In this document: positions 55,330 to 64,000 of the stretch, piece after piece
Layout of the letters: the number at the start of each line of letters is the position of its first letter
Numbering within the stretch: the first letter of the stretch is position 1
NCBI GenBank assembly: GCA_033557465.1
Contig: CM066043.1
Span: 111,094,278-111,158,277 of the forward strand
DNA length: 64,000 bases
Source of the DNA: Ichthyophis bannanicus
Taxonomy: Eukaryota; Chordata; Amphibia; Gymnophiona; Ichthyophiidae
Direction of reading: 5' to 3'
Notes under the pieces: model-generated
Database searches by the model: none
Told to the model about the DNA's origin: nothing
The model's input: the letters and a program-made list of their open reading frames with translations, nothing else
Translations under genes and position numbers: made by a program

Positions 55330-55862
55330 GCAAGACAATAGATCCTGAGAGCCACACAAACCAAGCCCTTCAGAAGCTGCTGCACTAGATGACTACCCAA
55401 TGACTGGGCCGGCCCTGGCTAAATACCTAAAACCACCATGACCCAAGAAAAAGTATTAACATTATCCTGCACTTCCTAAAATCAGCAAGACGGTCTATAA
55501 ACTTGTCAAATAAATCACAGAGCTCAACACACAGCATGAACTCCAAAAGGAAATTCTCTTTGGCACGATGCAGTAAAGTTCAGACGGAGATCATACTCCA
55601 TTTACCAGTTCATTGCTGTCATGATAACTGCAAAACTGGAGACACGACCCCCCACCAGAAACTCTGCATTTGTAGTACCAATGTACTAGGGTATATCCCA
55701 GACAGCATGAACCCCTCTCATTTCATGCATAGTGGCAATGCCCCAAGATACATGCAGCGTATTGTCTAGAGGACATAGGCCTCTGTTATTATTTTATTTA
55801 TAGTGTAAACCATTTTGAATGGCAATTTGTTCAAAGATGGGATAAATATTTTATAAATAAAT
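55330..55862 (+). mobile_element. LINE 3' fragments
   Basis: 55535-55575 has AACTCCAAAAGG and CTCTTTGGCACGATGCA, matching the LINE C-terminus at 5393-5428. 55795-55862 has GTGTAAACCATTTTGAATGG and TATTTTATAAATAAATC, a LINE/SINE-type tail. The piece between is not recognisable, so the join is a guess. Confidence 0.5.
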
Positions 55863-56209
55863 CAATCAAAATAGAGGCAACCAAGCCTTCCCAGCATCAA
55901 CCACGCTCCCCAACTCAAAGTCAAACTGGCAGGCAGCAATGCTATTTAATCTGCCTGCCAGGTTCACACTGCTGGAATAGCCTCTCCCCGCCTCCTCTGC
56001 CCTGCAGCAGCAGTTAAGATGATGTAGGGATGTTCACTCTCTGCATGCCGCAGATGGCTCTGCCGGACCCACCCTCCGAACCAGGAAGTGTATGTCAGAG
56101 GGACGGACCCGGCAGAGCCATCAACTGCATACATGCTGTGAAGGTCTCCATGCCTTTTTAGGGATTCAGTCACTGCCACAGGTCAACAGAGGCAGTGATG
56201 GAGCAGGCT

Positions 56210-56230
56210 GCAAAGGGGGGGGGGAGAGAA
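56210..56230. repeat. G-rich run
   Basis: A run of ten G (agggggggggg) begins a purine-rich stretch. Confidence 0.6.
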
Positions 56231-56249
56231 GGGGAATAAGCAGGAAATG

Positions 56250-56735
56250 CTGGAATGGAATGAGGGGGAGGGAAAGGAAAGAAGCAAGAGCTGCTGGATT
56301 CAGGGGTGGGAGGGGAAGAAAGAGGATATGGAAGGTGGCTTGGAGCTGCGCACAGGCGATATGCTGGCTCAAAGATGAGGAAAGAAAAGCTAGAGACACA
56401 AAAGGGAGGATGCCAGGGAGAAGAAAGGGGATATGGTGGCCGGAGGGAGTGGGCACAGAAGAGGAAGTTGCGTAATGGGATATGCTGGCTCAGGGTTGGG
56501 GAAAGGAAGACTAGAGGGACACAAGGGGGTATTGCTGCAGCAAGGGGAAGAAGGGAATATGGTGGCAAAAGAGATCCTTGGCACAGAGGAACAGAAAGAT
56601 GAGAGAGATATGCTGGGTACAGAGCCAGAGGAGAAATACCAGACCGAAGAGGAGGAGATTAAGAGAGGAGAAAGGTCGAACACAAGACAAATAGGAAAAC
56701 AGAGGGAAAATGCTTGATCCAGGGAGGTGTAGGAA
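56250..56735 (+). repeat. Purine-rich minisatellite, unit about 110-130 bp
   Basis: The word GATATGCTGG recurs at 56358, 56479 and 56607 (spacing 121 and 128 bp). Between copies are GGAAAGAA, GAGAAGAAAGG and GGATATGGTGG in the same order. An earlier unit starts near 56245 (GAAATGCTGG). Copies are diverged, and the ORFs across it are probably by-products of the repeat. Confidence 0.75.
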
Positions 56736-57609
56736 GACAAGGGAGTAATGAGAAAGAGGAATGATGCTAGATGGAGTTGAGGGGAGAGAGAGAGAGAGGG
56801 GAGGCGCTGAGTGAAGTGGGAAGGGGGAAAAATAGAGGAGATGCAGGATTTGGGGCAGAGAGTTAGTGAAAGACTGGGGAAGAAGATGGCCGGGATGAGA
56901 GGAAAAAATGGATCACTGTAGGTAACTGCAGTAAAGAGAGGGATAGTGAAGACTGGGTACTAAGAAGGGTTTCAATTTGCGCAAATAGAGGCAGAAAAAT
57001 AAATCTAAGACGGCTGACAGAAAAAGATCAAAATGTCTAATGAATGTAGGGGAGGAAGAGGGCAGGGGAAGAGAGAAAGATGCCAAAGGGACAGGAGATC
57101 CTAAAAAAGAGAGTTAAGAGAAGATAGAGGAAAGCAGAGATTGGGACCAACACTGTTAGAAAAATGAAATGGCCAGACAAAGGTAGAAAATATAATTTTA
57201 TTTTTAATTTAGGCGACTGGAATATGCTAGTTTTTAAAATTTACATCTGCTATCATATTTTGCACAGTATGGGGAAATGCATTTCTGAGATGTATGTAGT
57301 CTGGCTTCTTGCAGTTTCAGTTTAATTTTTGTCTACATATTTCTATTTTTAGTTGGTGTTCTTTACTTGATGAAGGTCTATCTGTGTTCACTGTGTGTGA
57401 AACTGGATGCATGTGTAGGATCAATCTGTACTAATCTGACTTGTTTAGTTTTCTCAATAGGTACATTGATATTCTGGTGCCCACTGCAATGTTCATGGTT
57501 ATGCCTTTTTTCTAGGTAGGCCCTTATTGTGAGACTTCTGGAAGATATTGGTGTTATGGTATGGCAGAATTGCTCTATAGGTTTTGAGTGGCTTTTGTAG
57601 GATTTTGTT
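56736..57609. other. No gene recognised
   Basis: Purine-rich sequence to about 57150, then AT-rich. No coding motif. Confidence 0.4.
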
Positions 57610-57773
57610 ATTCTCCTACCTAGGACAAGCAGGATGAGTCAGCCACAATAGGTGTCGTCATCTGACGGCGCCGAGACAGAAGTACTACTCTCTATAGTTC
57701 AGAAGGGCTTTGCCCTTCTGAGCATGGGCCACCCAGGCCACACACCCCCCCGGGTCCGCCCCTAGCCAGCCAC
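57610..57773 (+). repeat. Left inverted terminal repeat of DIRS copy 3
   Basis: Complement of 59296-59475: GTCAGCCACAATAGGTGTCG and GGCGCCGAGAC are shared. Both contain a small hairpin around CAGAAGGGC-TTT-GCCCTTCTG (57702-57720). Confidence 0.86.
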
Positions 57774-57785
57774 TCTTCATTCTTC

Positions 57786-58790
57786 TGCTTTGCCAACAAG
57801 ACTGATTTTCCTACACTCTCTTCATACGGCTTGAAGTGGCGACGCTTCTCCTCCTGGTGCTCCGCCCTGCAGCTCAATCCTTTCTCCTGCCCTACGTCGC
57901 AGGTGCTGCAATATCTGACAGAACTCACCCAGAAGGGTCCGCAACCTCAGTCAGTACGAGTTCACCTGGCTGCGATCGCAGCTTTTCATGACCACTGCAA
58001 TGACACTTCCATCGCGGCCCAACCCATTGTCGCTCGGTTCATAAGAGGACTCACCAACCTGTACCCTCTGCGCAAGGACCCGATCCCCCACTGGGACCTC
58101 AACACCGTCCTCGGCCAACTCACGCTTCCCCCTTTTGAGCCCTTGACTACAGCGGACATGAAACATGTCTCATGGAAAACTCTGTTCCTGGTTGCCATCA
58201 CATCAGCCTGACGAATCAGTGAGTTGCAAGCATTGGCGACGCACCCACCCTACACACAGATCACCACCAACGACAGAGCCACCCTCCAGACGTATCCCAA
58301 ATTTGTGCCGAAGGTGGTCTCGGCCTTTCACATGAACCAGTCCATAGAGCTGCCTAGCTTCCTTCCAGAACCCCATTCCACTGCAGAGGAACAGAGACTA
58401 CACACCTTGGACTGCGTCAGAGCTCTCTGCATCTACCTCCAATGGACTGCACCCCATCGCTCGGGCACGCAGCTCTTCGTCTCCTATGACCCCAACAAAC
58501 CCGGGCATCCTGTCTCCAAATGGACCCTGTCCCTCTGGATCTCAGCCTGCATCGCCTTCTGCCTTGGGCAGACAGGAGCTGAGTCTGCACCTCAAGCCAA
58601 CGCGCACCAGCTACGGGCAATGTTCTCCTCCATTGCCAACCTGAGATCTGTCCCAGTCGCGGATATCTGCAAAGCCGCCACTTGGTCATCACCCCATACT
58701 TTCCAGAGACACTACTGCCACGACCTCTCCAGCGAAGACCTTGCTTTTGGTCGGGCAGTCTTGACCTCGGCAGACCGGCGCTACCTGTAG
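57786..58790 (+). pseudogene. DIRS copy 3 tyrosine recombinase, one stop codon
   Basis: The frame enters about 57786 without the N-terminal part and reads SYGLKWRRFSSWC (about 57825). It goes to TSA then TGA at 58209-58211, then RISELQAL. The TGA is followed by CGA, and the other copies have Arg at this position (SARRVSEL), so a CGA codon probably decayed. The catalytic Arg (RISEL) is still there. The H-x-x-R box is AHQLRAM (about 58605), then KAATWSSP, and the tyrosine lies in RHYCH (about 58710). The frame stops at 58788. Apart from the stop and lost N-terminus the catalytic core is complete. Confidence 0.87.
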
Positions 58791-59109
58791 CACGGTCCAA
58801 TCCACATCTGTGGTTGTGATTCCCCGCAGTACCTGCACTGACGTTTGCTCTGTTACTGCACTGTGTGCACAGCTACTTGCACTGTTTACACTGTTACTTG
58901 CACTGTGTTTTGCACATTGTTCTGCACCTTGTTTTCCATATTTGCACTGTTGAACCTGTTTACATTGTAATTGCACGGTGTTTTGCATACTGGCTATTGC
59001 CCTCTGTGCATGGGCAACTGCCAGCTTTAATAAAGCAGGCATATTGTTCTTGGTCACCGCCTGGTCTCCTTCTTGATCTCCCTTGCACCACAGCTCCACA
59101 TAGCTAGGG

Positions 59110-59210
59110 AGGCACCTATTGTGGCTGACTCATCCTGCTTGTCCTAGGAGAAAACGAGGTTACTTACCTGTAACCGGAGTTCTCCGTGGACAGCAGGATA
59201 AGTCAGCCAC
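59110..59210. repeat. Internal complementary region of DIRS copy 3
   Basis: The complement of the left end (CACCTATTGTGGCTGACTCA...TCCTAGG) is fused to the complement of the right end (AAAACGAGGTTACTTACC...). The same arrangement is seen in copies 1 and 2. Confidence 0.87.
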
Positions 59211-59295
59211 ACATCCCACCCTCCTCCCCTGCAAGGTACTGGTCTAAATCCCACGGGTGCATGCCCCTAGCAGTTGACAGCTAGTAACTCAGTGG

Positions 59296-59475
59296 CTGAC
59301 TAGGGGCGGGCCCAGGGGGGGTGGCCTGAGTGGCCCATGCTCAGAAGGGCAAAGCCCTTCTGAGCTATAGAGAATAGTACTTCCGTCTCGGCGCCATCGG
59401 ATGTCGACACCTATTGTGGCTGACTTATCCTGCTGTCCACGAAGAACTCCTGTTACAGGTAAATAACCTCGTTTT
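59296..59475 (-). repeat. Right inverted terminal repeat of DIRS copy 3
   Basis: Reverse complement of the left repeat, with an extra outer ~40 bp (AGGTAAATAACCTCGTTTT). Confidence 0.86.
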
Positions 59476-59639
59476 ATTTCACAATATGCCTAGTACTGGA
59501 AAGGATTTATGTTAATAAAGTGCTGGTATAGCTAATACAGGTAATACATGTTTGGTAACTCAGCAATAAACTAAAGGCCTGCAGATCTGAAGCCTACTGG
59601 CCATTTGACAACCTACCAAAAGAACTGATAGACAAATCA

Positions 59640-60690
59640 TAGAAACATACAAGATGACAACAGATAAAAGACCATATGGCCTATCCAATCTATCCATCCA
59701 TGAGAACTATTAAATTCTACAATCCCTCCCTCTCCAAGATCCTCTGTATTTATCCTATACTTTTTAAATTCAGATACAGTTCTTCAGATTATTCCCGAGT
59801 CTATCCCCTTTCACCTTCTTCCTATGACCCCTCGTTCCAGAGTTTCCTTTCCACTGGAAGAGGGCCACCTCCTGTGCATTTATACCATAGAGGTATTTAA
59901 ATGTCTCCATATGCCTTATGATAAAGGCCAATAACTATTTTAGTCACTGTCCTCTGCACCTGCTTCATATTATTTATATCCTTTTGAAGGTGCAGGCTTC
60001 AGAAAACATACATCAGTGCTCCAAATAAGGCTTCACTATAGAGACTTACACAAAGGCACTTTCACCTCCTTTATCCTGCTGTCCATTCCTCTCCCTATGC
60101 ACGCACAAATCCTTTTGGCTTTTGCCAACGCCTTTTCTACCTGCTTCACCACTTTAAGATCATCTGCTCTTCTTTCATGCGTTGAAGTACTTAGCGCCCT
60201 ATTCTGACTTTAGATTTTTTAGCATTAAATCATAGCTGCCAAATTCTCGACCATTCTTCAAGGTTCATTAGATCCTTCCTCATACTATTCACACCTTCCA
60301 GTATGTCTACCCTGTTGCAGATTTTAGTATCATCCGCAAAGAGGCATATCTTTCCAGACAGACCTTCCGCAATATTGCTTGCAAAAGTGTTAAAAAGCAC
60401 AGGGCCAAGGACTGATCCCTGCAGCACGTCATTTAGTACTATACTAGGCACTTCCCACTCAACCAGTTTCTTACCCAGTCAGTCACTTCAGGATTCATCC
60501 CAAGGGCACTCTGTATTTATTAAGTCACAGACGGGGAACGGTGTCAAAGGCCTTGCCGAAATCTAAGTATACCACATTTAGTGCTCTCCCCAGATCCAAT
60601 TCATTTTATAGCTGCCAATAACCGCAAGATTTCTATTACAGTGCTGCTGAATGCCACTCTTCACACCAACATAAAGATGGGGCACTAGGG
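59640..60690 (-). mobile_element. CR1-like LINE fragment, minus strand
   Basis: Minus translation gives VLQGSVLGPVLFNTFASNI, then LFADDTKICNRVDILEG (about 60345). The MNLEEWSRIWQL piece follows near 60235 and the 3' region to about 59640. The reading box FADDT is intact. Stops lie downstream. The 3' text (gaacctt...aggtggccctcttcc) resembles the other CR1-like copies. Confidence 0.75.
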
Positions 60691-60825
60691 CTGACAGAGC
60701 AGAACGTCAACGTACCTGTACGTTCCAGAATACTGCAAATACTGTTCTCTTTAATGTGTTATATTATTTGGTACATTATTTTGATTTTTTGACACTATTT
60801 CCTGGTGTGTATTCAGTCTGCGTAT

Positions 60826-60905
60826 TTATTTTATTTATTTGAGTGTTTTCTATACCGCTGTATCAGCTAATCATAGCGGTTTACAACTGAACAATTACAT
60901 AGAAC
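60826..60905 (-). repeat. SINE/LINE-type 3' tail
   Basis: The reverse complement has GTAAACCGCTATGATTAGC, ACAGCGGTATAGAAAAC and AAATAAATAAAATAAATA, like the tails near 36730, 38690 and 49190. Confidence 0.55.
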
Positions 60906-62864
60906 ATGTTAACAGAATAACTGGTGCTGCAATCAATTTACATGATTCAGGAGAAAATACCTTATTTACAATTAATATACAAGAAATGTTATGAAGCAAA
61001 AGGGTAAGTTCAGGGGGTACTGGCGTGGGAGATTGTTATATTATGGGTTCATATAGAATGAATAGTAGGGGGAGAGTAGTTATTTATGTAGGATCTGTGT
61101 TGAATTGTGGTGAGTTTTGACCAGATACCAGAGGAGAGGTAGCTAGGTGCAGTTGCAGCAGTCATACAGTGACGGGGTCCTTCTCTTCGGTGTTCAAAAA
61201 GAGCCTTTTCCGTCCTTCTGCTACTGAAATAGGTGTCCCCCCCCCCCCATCTCAAGGATTTTAACTTGCCATGCCATTTCCCATCCCACCCTGGCCTAGC
61301 CCCAGGGCCGTGCAAGCGATGCATCACTAGGCTTCAGGAAGCTGAAGAGCGAGTTACTGCATGTGGCTGAGTGTAAGAAGGCACCAGATTCGTTAGTCGC
61401 ACAGAAACCAAACAAACAGAGTTGCCATGAAGAGGACTTGGTCACCCTTTTACTCTGAGTGCCTTTGCCCACAAATTCATTACACCAAATCAACAGCCAG
61501 ACTTTAAAGAGCCCTAACACCATTCAGGGCTTTCCTCCAAGTACTGGTTACATATTCACTACTAGTCCCCAATGCACTTGTAGACTTTGGGTTGGGTTGG
61601 TTTTGGCAAATAAATCACAGCAAGGAATGGGGGCATTTGTATGTGAAGCAAACAAAAAAAGCACAAGAGTCCAGTGCACAACACTGCAGAGTCACAGTCA
61701 GAATTCAGACCTCCTCTAGCCACCCTTCACGAAAGAGGGGAAAGCTAAGCAGCCACCAATCATGGCAATACCACACGCAGTGACCTCTAAAAGTAGAAAA
61801 CCCAAGGGTGAAGTAAGCATGCCAAAAAGAAATTTGACTAAGTCGGAGAGCTATGGGGAGAAATGATTTTTTACAAGGTTAATGAAGGTTTTAAGGCTTA
61901 ATCTGTGTCTTGACTAGGCTGCAGGCTGCACAGAACATGGCCGTCTCTTAAGGGTGAGAAGATTAGCAAAAAGGCTCCAATTATTTGGGATTTCAAATGG
62001 GCTTGAAAATAGTTTGATAATATGTTTACAAAGGTTATTGCTTTTTATAAAATGTCATTTGTATGAATATGTGCGAGCTGTTGAATTGGTTGCTCTGCCT
62101 TTCTCTGATCAATGAGGTTGGTCTGAATTAAGCTTCTACACCAGATAGGAAGGTATGAAGATTGGGCCTTGCAGACTGCCTACCTTATAAAACTCAAGAC
62201 AACCTGGATCCTTATCCCTCTTCCTGGAAAGATAGGATTCCAGAAGATAATGGTGAAAGAACCATGGAAGCAGTCAGGAGAGAAACTCAACACAGGAACC
62301 TTACCTTCCATCTTTGGGACCAACAATGTTCCAGACTTCTTCCAGTACTTCTTGTAATTAGAATGCAACACCGCAATTTCAAAACCAAGCCCCACACAGA
62401 GCTCTGCCAGCGTACCTCAGTCCTACCTTGCAGCTTCCCCTACTGTTCCAAACTAAATAACTCCCTTCCCCCACAGCACCACTATATTCTCCCATCATGT
62501 TTATGTTGGAACAAATTCAACAGGGTGACCACCATGCTGAATGTTCCTCATTGGGTTGAGGTTTCCTCAATGGAGTCATATCACAAGCAGCTCAGTTTTA
62601 CCCAACTGCATGTATTTTTAGTTTATCTGTACAAAACAGTGAGGTTTTTGGGATAACCAGAATAAATACTCATGAGATAAACCTACACATATTTGCTTTA
62701 AGAAAGAGGCTAATCTGCACAGTTTGGTTACCCCTGGAAGCCCAACTGTTTATGGCCCTTCAGGACTGGATTTCTGCATCCTTGCCATTCCTTACAAAGG
62801 TGCAAACTCAAGTTTGGCACTGCAGTCAGGAGTGGCTCTGGAGGACTGGAAGCAGGCAGATGCA
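60906..62864. other. No gene recognised
   Basis: About 2 kb. The 164-codon plus frame at 62162-62656 has no motif that I recognise and is not called a gene. A run of C lies near 61239-61247. Confidence 0.35.
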
Positions 62865-64000
62865 GTTTCTCTTCACATAAATGGAAATAAGTAAGAGGCT
62901 AGGAGCTACAGGCCAATTAGTATGACCTCAGTGGTAAGTAAATCAACAGAACAGCTGCTAAAACGCAGTTTCTGCAAGCCAGCGGATAATAAGATTCGAG
63001 GCAGCATGGTTTTAGCAGAGGCAGATCTTGTCAGATGAGCCTAAAACGATTTCTTCGAATGGGTAACCACAGCATTAGATTAGGGTAGAGCATTAAATGT
63101 AGTATACTGGGGTTTAGCTCCGACTAGATTTTGCATGGTCGATTTATAAACTGAACACTGGTTGGTGGGAGGGAAATAAAAGTTAGTGGTAGAGAAATGG
63201 GGCATTGGCAGTAGTGTGCTGTAGCCATTGGTTCTCAGTTTAGTTCTGTTCTACATTTTCATAAACAATATTATGGAAGGGCCTTCGGGAAAGGTTTGTC
63301 TTTTTGCAGATAATACCAACATCAGCAACGAGGTATCCATCCTGGAAGGTGTGGAAAGAATGAGAAGGGATTTAACAAAACTTGGGAAATGGCCTAGAGT
63401 TTGACAGCTAAATGACATTAAAAAATGCAGTCATCCATTTGGGCTGCAAAAGCTCAAGGAAGTGGTACAGTACAAGGGGTGAAGTTCTGATGTGGGCATA
63501 ACAAGAGAAGTATTTAGGGATGATAGCACTGGCCATATTAGGATCACCCAATCAAGTTCATAAGGAAGCAGCAAAAGCCTGAAAGTACATAGGTAGAACA
63601 ACCAGCTATAGGGAAACAGAGACAATAATAAGCTGGTGAGATCTTATTTAGAATAGTGTGTACAATTCTGGAGACCACTCCTTCAAAAGAACATAAGTCT
63701 GATAGAGTCAGTCCAGAAGGTAGCTACCAAAATTCAATAGTCTTCATCTTAAAGCATATAGGGACAGACTTAAAGATCCAAGCTTGCATATCCTAGAGGA
63801 AAGGAAGGACAAACTATTGGTTCCAGTTTCATTATCAATGTGATATACCAATGTATTAAAGTAGCCAATGCTTAGCTGTCAACGGGAATTGTTCCAGCAC
63901 ATTTAAAAAGAGTTTTGGCATGCCCTCTGTTGAAGGGACCAGGATTTAGATCCTAGCATTAAGGGAAATTATAGACCAGAATCTGATCTCTATCATCCTT
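62865..64000 (+). mobile_element. Degenerate CR1-like LINE, continues beyond window
   Basis: Plus-strand pieces resemble the LINE at 43432-44555: GSYRPISMTSVVSKSTEQLL-like text near 62905, GRSCQ...W near 63020-63060, LFADNTNISNEVSILEG near 63300 (FADD changed to FADN), and the block GTVYNSGDHSFKRT near 63660. Stops and frameshifts are frequent. It leaves the window at 64000. Confidence 0.65.

Larger units (their letters stand above)
57610..59475 (+). mobile_element. Compact DIRS element with recombinase only (DIRS copy 3)
   Basis: A 1.9-kb plus-strand element with inverted ends and an internal complementary region. Gag, RT and RNase H are gone, and the left repeat is followed within ~30 bp by the recombinase core-binding region. 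Ends differ from copies 1 and 2. The recombinase has one stop codon. It may be a deletion derivative that still had its own recombinase. Confidence 0.88.

Noticed and set aside
56166..56740. Proline/serine-rich minus ORFs
   Set aside because: They come from the purine-rich repeat and carry no domain.
62162..62656. 164-codon plus ORF as a host gene
   Set aside because: No motif, no splice context that I can judge, and it lies in a decayed repeat-rich area.
1..64000. CRISPR array or bacterial operon
   Set aside because: No regularly spaced short repeats of that kind, and the repeat content is that of a vertebrate genome.

Overview
This window looks like repeat-dense nuclear DNA from a non-mammalian vertebrate. 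An amphibian, perhaps a caecilian, is the best guess: several tyrosine-recombinase DIRS elements sit beside CR1/L3-like, RTE and other LINEs, a Ty3/gypsy-type LTR element, Tc1 DNA and tRNA-derived SINEs. That species call is inference from repeat content; no host gene, rRNA or functional tRNA was recognised. Nearly every coding stretch is a decayed transposable element, so most are listed as pseudogenes.

Layout, left to right. 1-2132 is a minus-strand LINE (endonuclease plus RT, one stop). 2320-5460 holds two degenerate plus-strand LINE pieces. 5472-6550 is an internally deleted DIRS copy. 7147-7446 is a SINE and 7447-9010 a minus LINE. 9740-12875 is a Tc1 transposase relic cut by two foldback-rich insertions. 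13511-19244 and 19377-25483 are two near-complete DIRS elements in the same orientation (Gag, RT/RNase H and tyrosine recombinase on the minus strand). Each has inverted terminal repeats and an internal complementary region joining the complements of its two ends. 25495-26537 has two SINEs.

27813-41832 is a nested stack. Two RTE-type LINE copies lie head to head. The plus copy is split by a 5'-truncated LINE with a 7-bp target duplication, which itself carries a Gmr1-like LTR element (31690-36296). Further on, the same RTE copy is split by a 3.6-kb element with perfect 28-bp inverted ends (37603-41189). 42130-44555 has two more LINEs. 44556-48949 is quiet sequence with one microsatellite. 48950-52600 has SINEs and an old degenerate DIRS. 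52600-57609 is mostly unassigned, with a purine-rich minisatellite. 57610-59475 is a compact DIRS copy that keeps only the recombinase. LINE fragments fill 59640-60690 and 62865-64000.

The most interesting item is the LTR element. It has a SCAN-like Gag, a zinc knuckle and a protease, then a complete-looking dUTPase, then RT and RNase H running straight into a polypurine tract and 3' LTR. No integrase is visible. In Gmr1-type elements the integrase lies between protease and RT, which is where the dUTPase sits here.
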